A stretch of 6,702 nucleotides of DNA from Methanocellales archaeon (GTDB taxonomy: Archaea; Halobacteriota; UBA148; JAUWXC01), in assembly GCA_030616565.1 (NCBI GenBank), contig JAUWXC010000039.1, forward strand, positions 1-6,702. The letters are read 5' to 3'. Shown here one piece after another: positions 6,590 to 6,702 of the stretch. Under the pieces are notes generated by a model that was not told where the DNA came from, did no database searches, and worked only from the letters and a program-made list of their open reading frames with translations. The first letter of the stretch is position 1; the number at the start of each line of letters is the position of its first letter. Position numbers and translations under genes: made by a program.

Positions 6590-6702
6590 ATGACAACTGT
6601 AGAGATGCTGGAAAGGGTGCTGAGTGAGCTGGGACGCACCGGCGACATAGAGGCTTCTGCAATCGTATCACGAGACGGGCTGCTGATGGCATCTGATATT
6701 CC
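6590..6702 (+). CDS. Roadblock/LC7 domain protein, N-terminal part only
   Basis: The first 37 codons are visible; the gene continues past the right edge. The start MTTVEMLERVLSELGRTG, then DIEASAIVSRDGLLMASDI, matches the opening helix and first beta strands of Roadblock/LC7 (MglB-like) proteins. These are common in methanogens, usually about 110-130 residues, and are often annotated as regulators of Ras-like GTPase activity. The pattern of a helix, then acidic residue-x-Ala-x-hydrophobic, then S-R-D-G-L-L-hydrophobic-A-S-D is the family signature. Such proteins form dimers that bind small GTPases or act in polarity and trafficking complexes. A partner GTPase may lie downstream but is not visible. 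It has its own ribosome binding site and probable promoter, so it need not be co-transcribed with ahcY. Confidence 0.8.
   Translation, partial: MTTVEMLERVLSELGRTGDIEASAIVSRDGLLMASDI

Overview
The window looks like part of a euryarchaeal chromosome, most like the methanogen or ANME/Syntropharchaea-type lineages. The support is: a methionyl-tRNA synthetase with the paired zinc-knuckle insertion, a HisA with the archaeal T-N-x-x-x-E-G variant motif, a DadD-type 5'-deoxyadenosine/SAH deaminase, an archaeal-type S-adenosylhomocysteinase, a Roadblock/LC7 protein, TATA boxes of the TTTATATA type, and GGAGG/AGGTGG ribosome binding sites. This placement rests on protein character only; no marker fixes the genus.

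Layout. Positions 1-3748 are read on the minus strand. From its 5' end this half has a tightly overlapping histidine operon, hisG-hisA-hisB (3748 to 1603), joined by GTGA and ATGA stop/start overlaps. After a gap of about 100 bases with its own promoter comes metG (1498 leftward), which runs off the left edge. Positions 3749-3831 are a compact divergent promoter region with one palindromic TATA element that could serve both directions. Positions 3832-6702 are read on the plus strand: dadD, an unannotated 50-codon single-pass membrane protein gene (5151-5303), an ahcY homologue that overlaps its end by 11 bases, and the first 37 codons of a Roadblock/LC7 gene that runs off the right edge.

How the genes work together. 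hisG, hisA and hisB encode steps 1, 4 and 7 (ATP phosphoribosyltransferase, ProFAR isomerase, imidazoleglycerol-phosphate dehydratase) of histidine biosynthesis; the other his genes are not here. dadD and ahcY form an S-adenosylmethionine by-product recycling unit. The ahcY product carries Glu and Lys where the human enzyme has its adenine-contacting Thr57 and Glu59. With the deaminase next door, this suggests the methanogen route in which SAH is first deaminated to S-inosylhomocysteine and then hydrolysed to inosine and homocysteine. Homocysteine leads back to methionine, which is also the substrate of MetG. The least explained item is the small membrane protein between dadD and ahcY. I see no mobile element, CRISPR array, tRNA or rRNA, and no gene-free stretch longer than about 105 bases.
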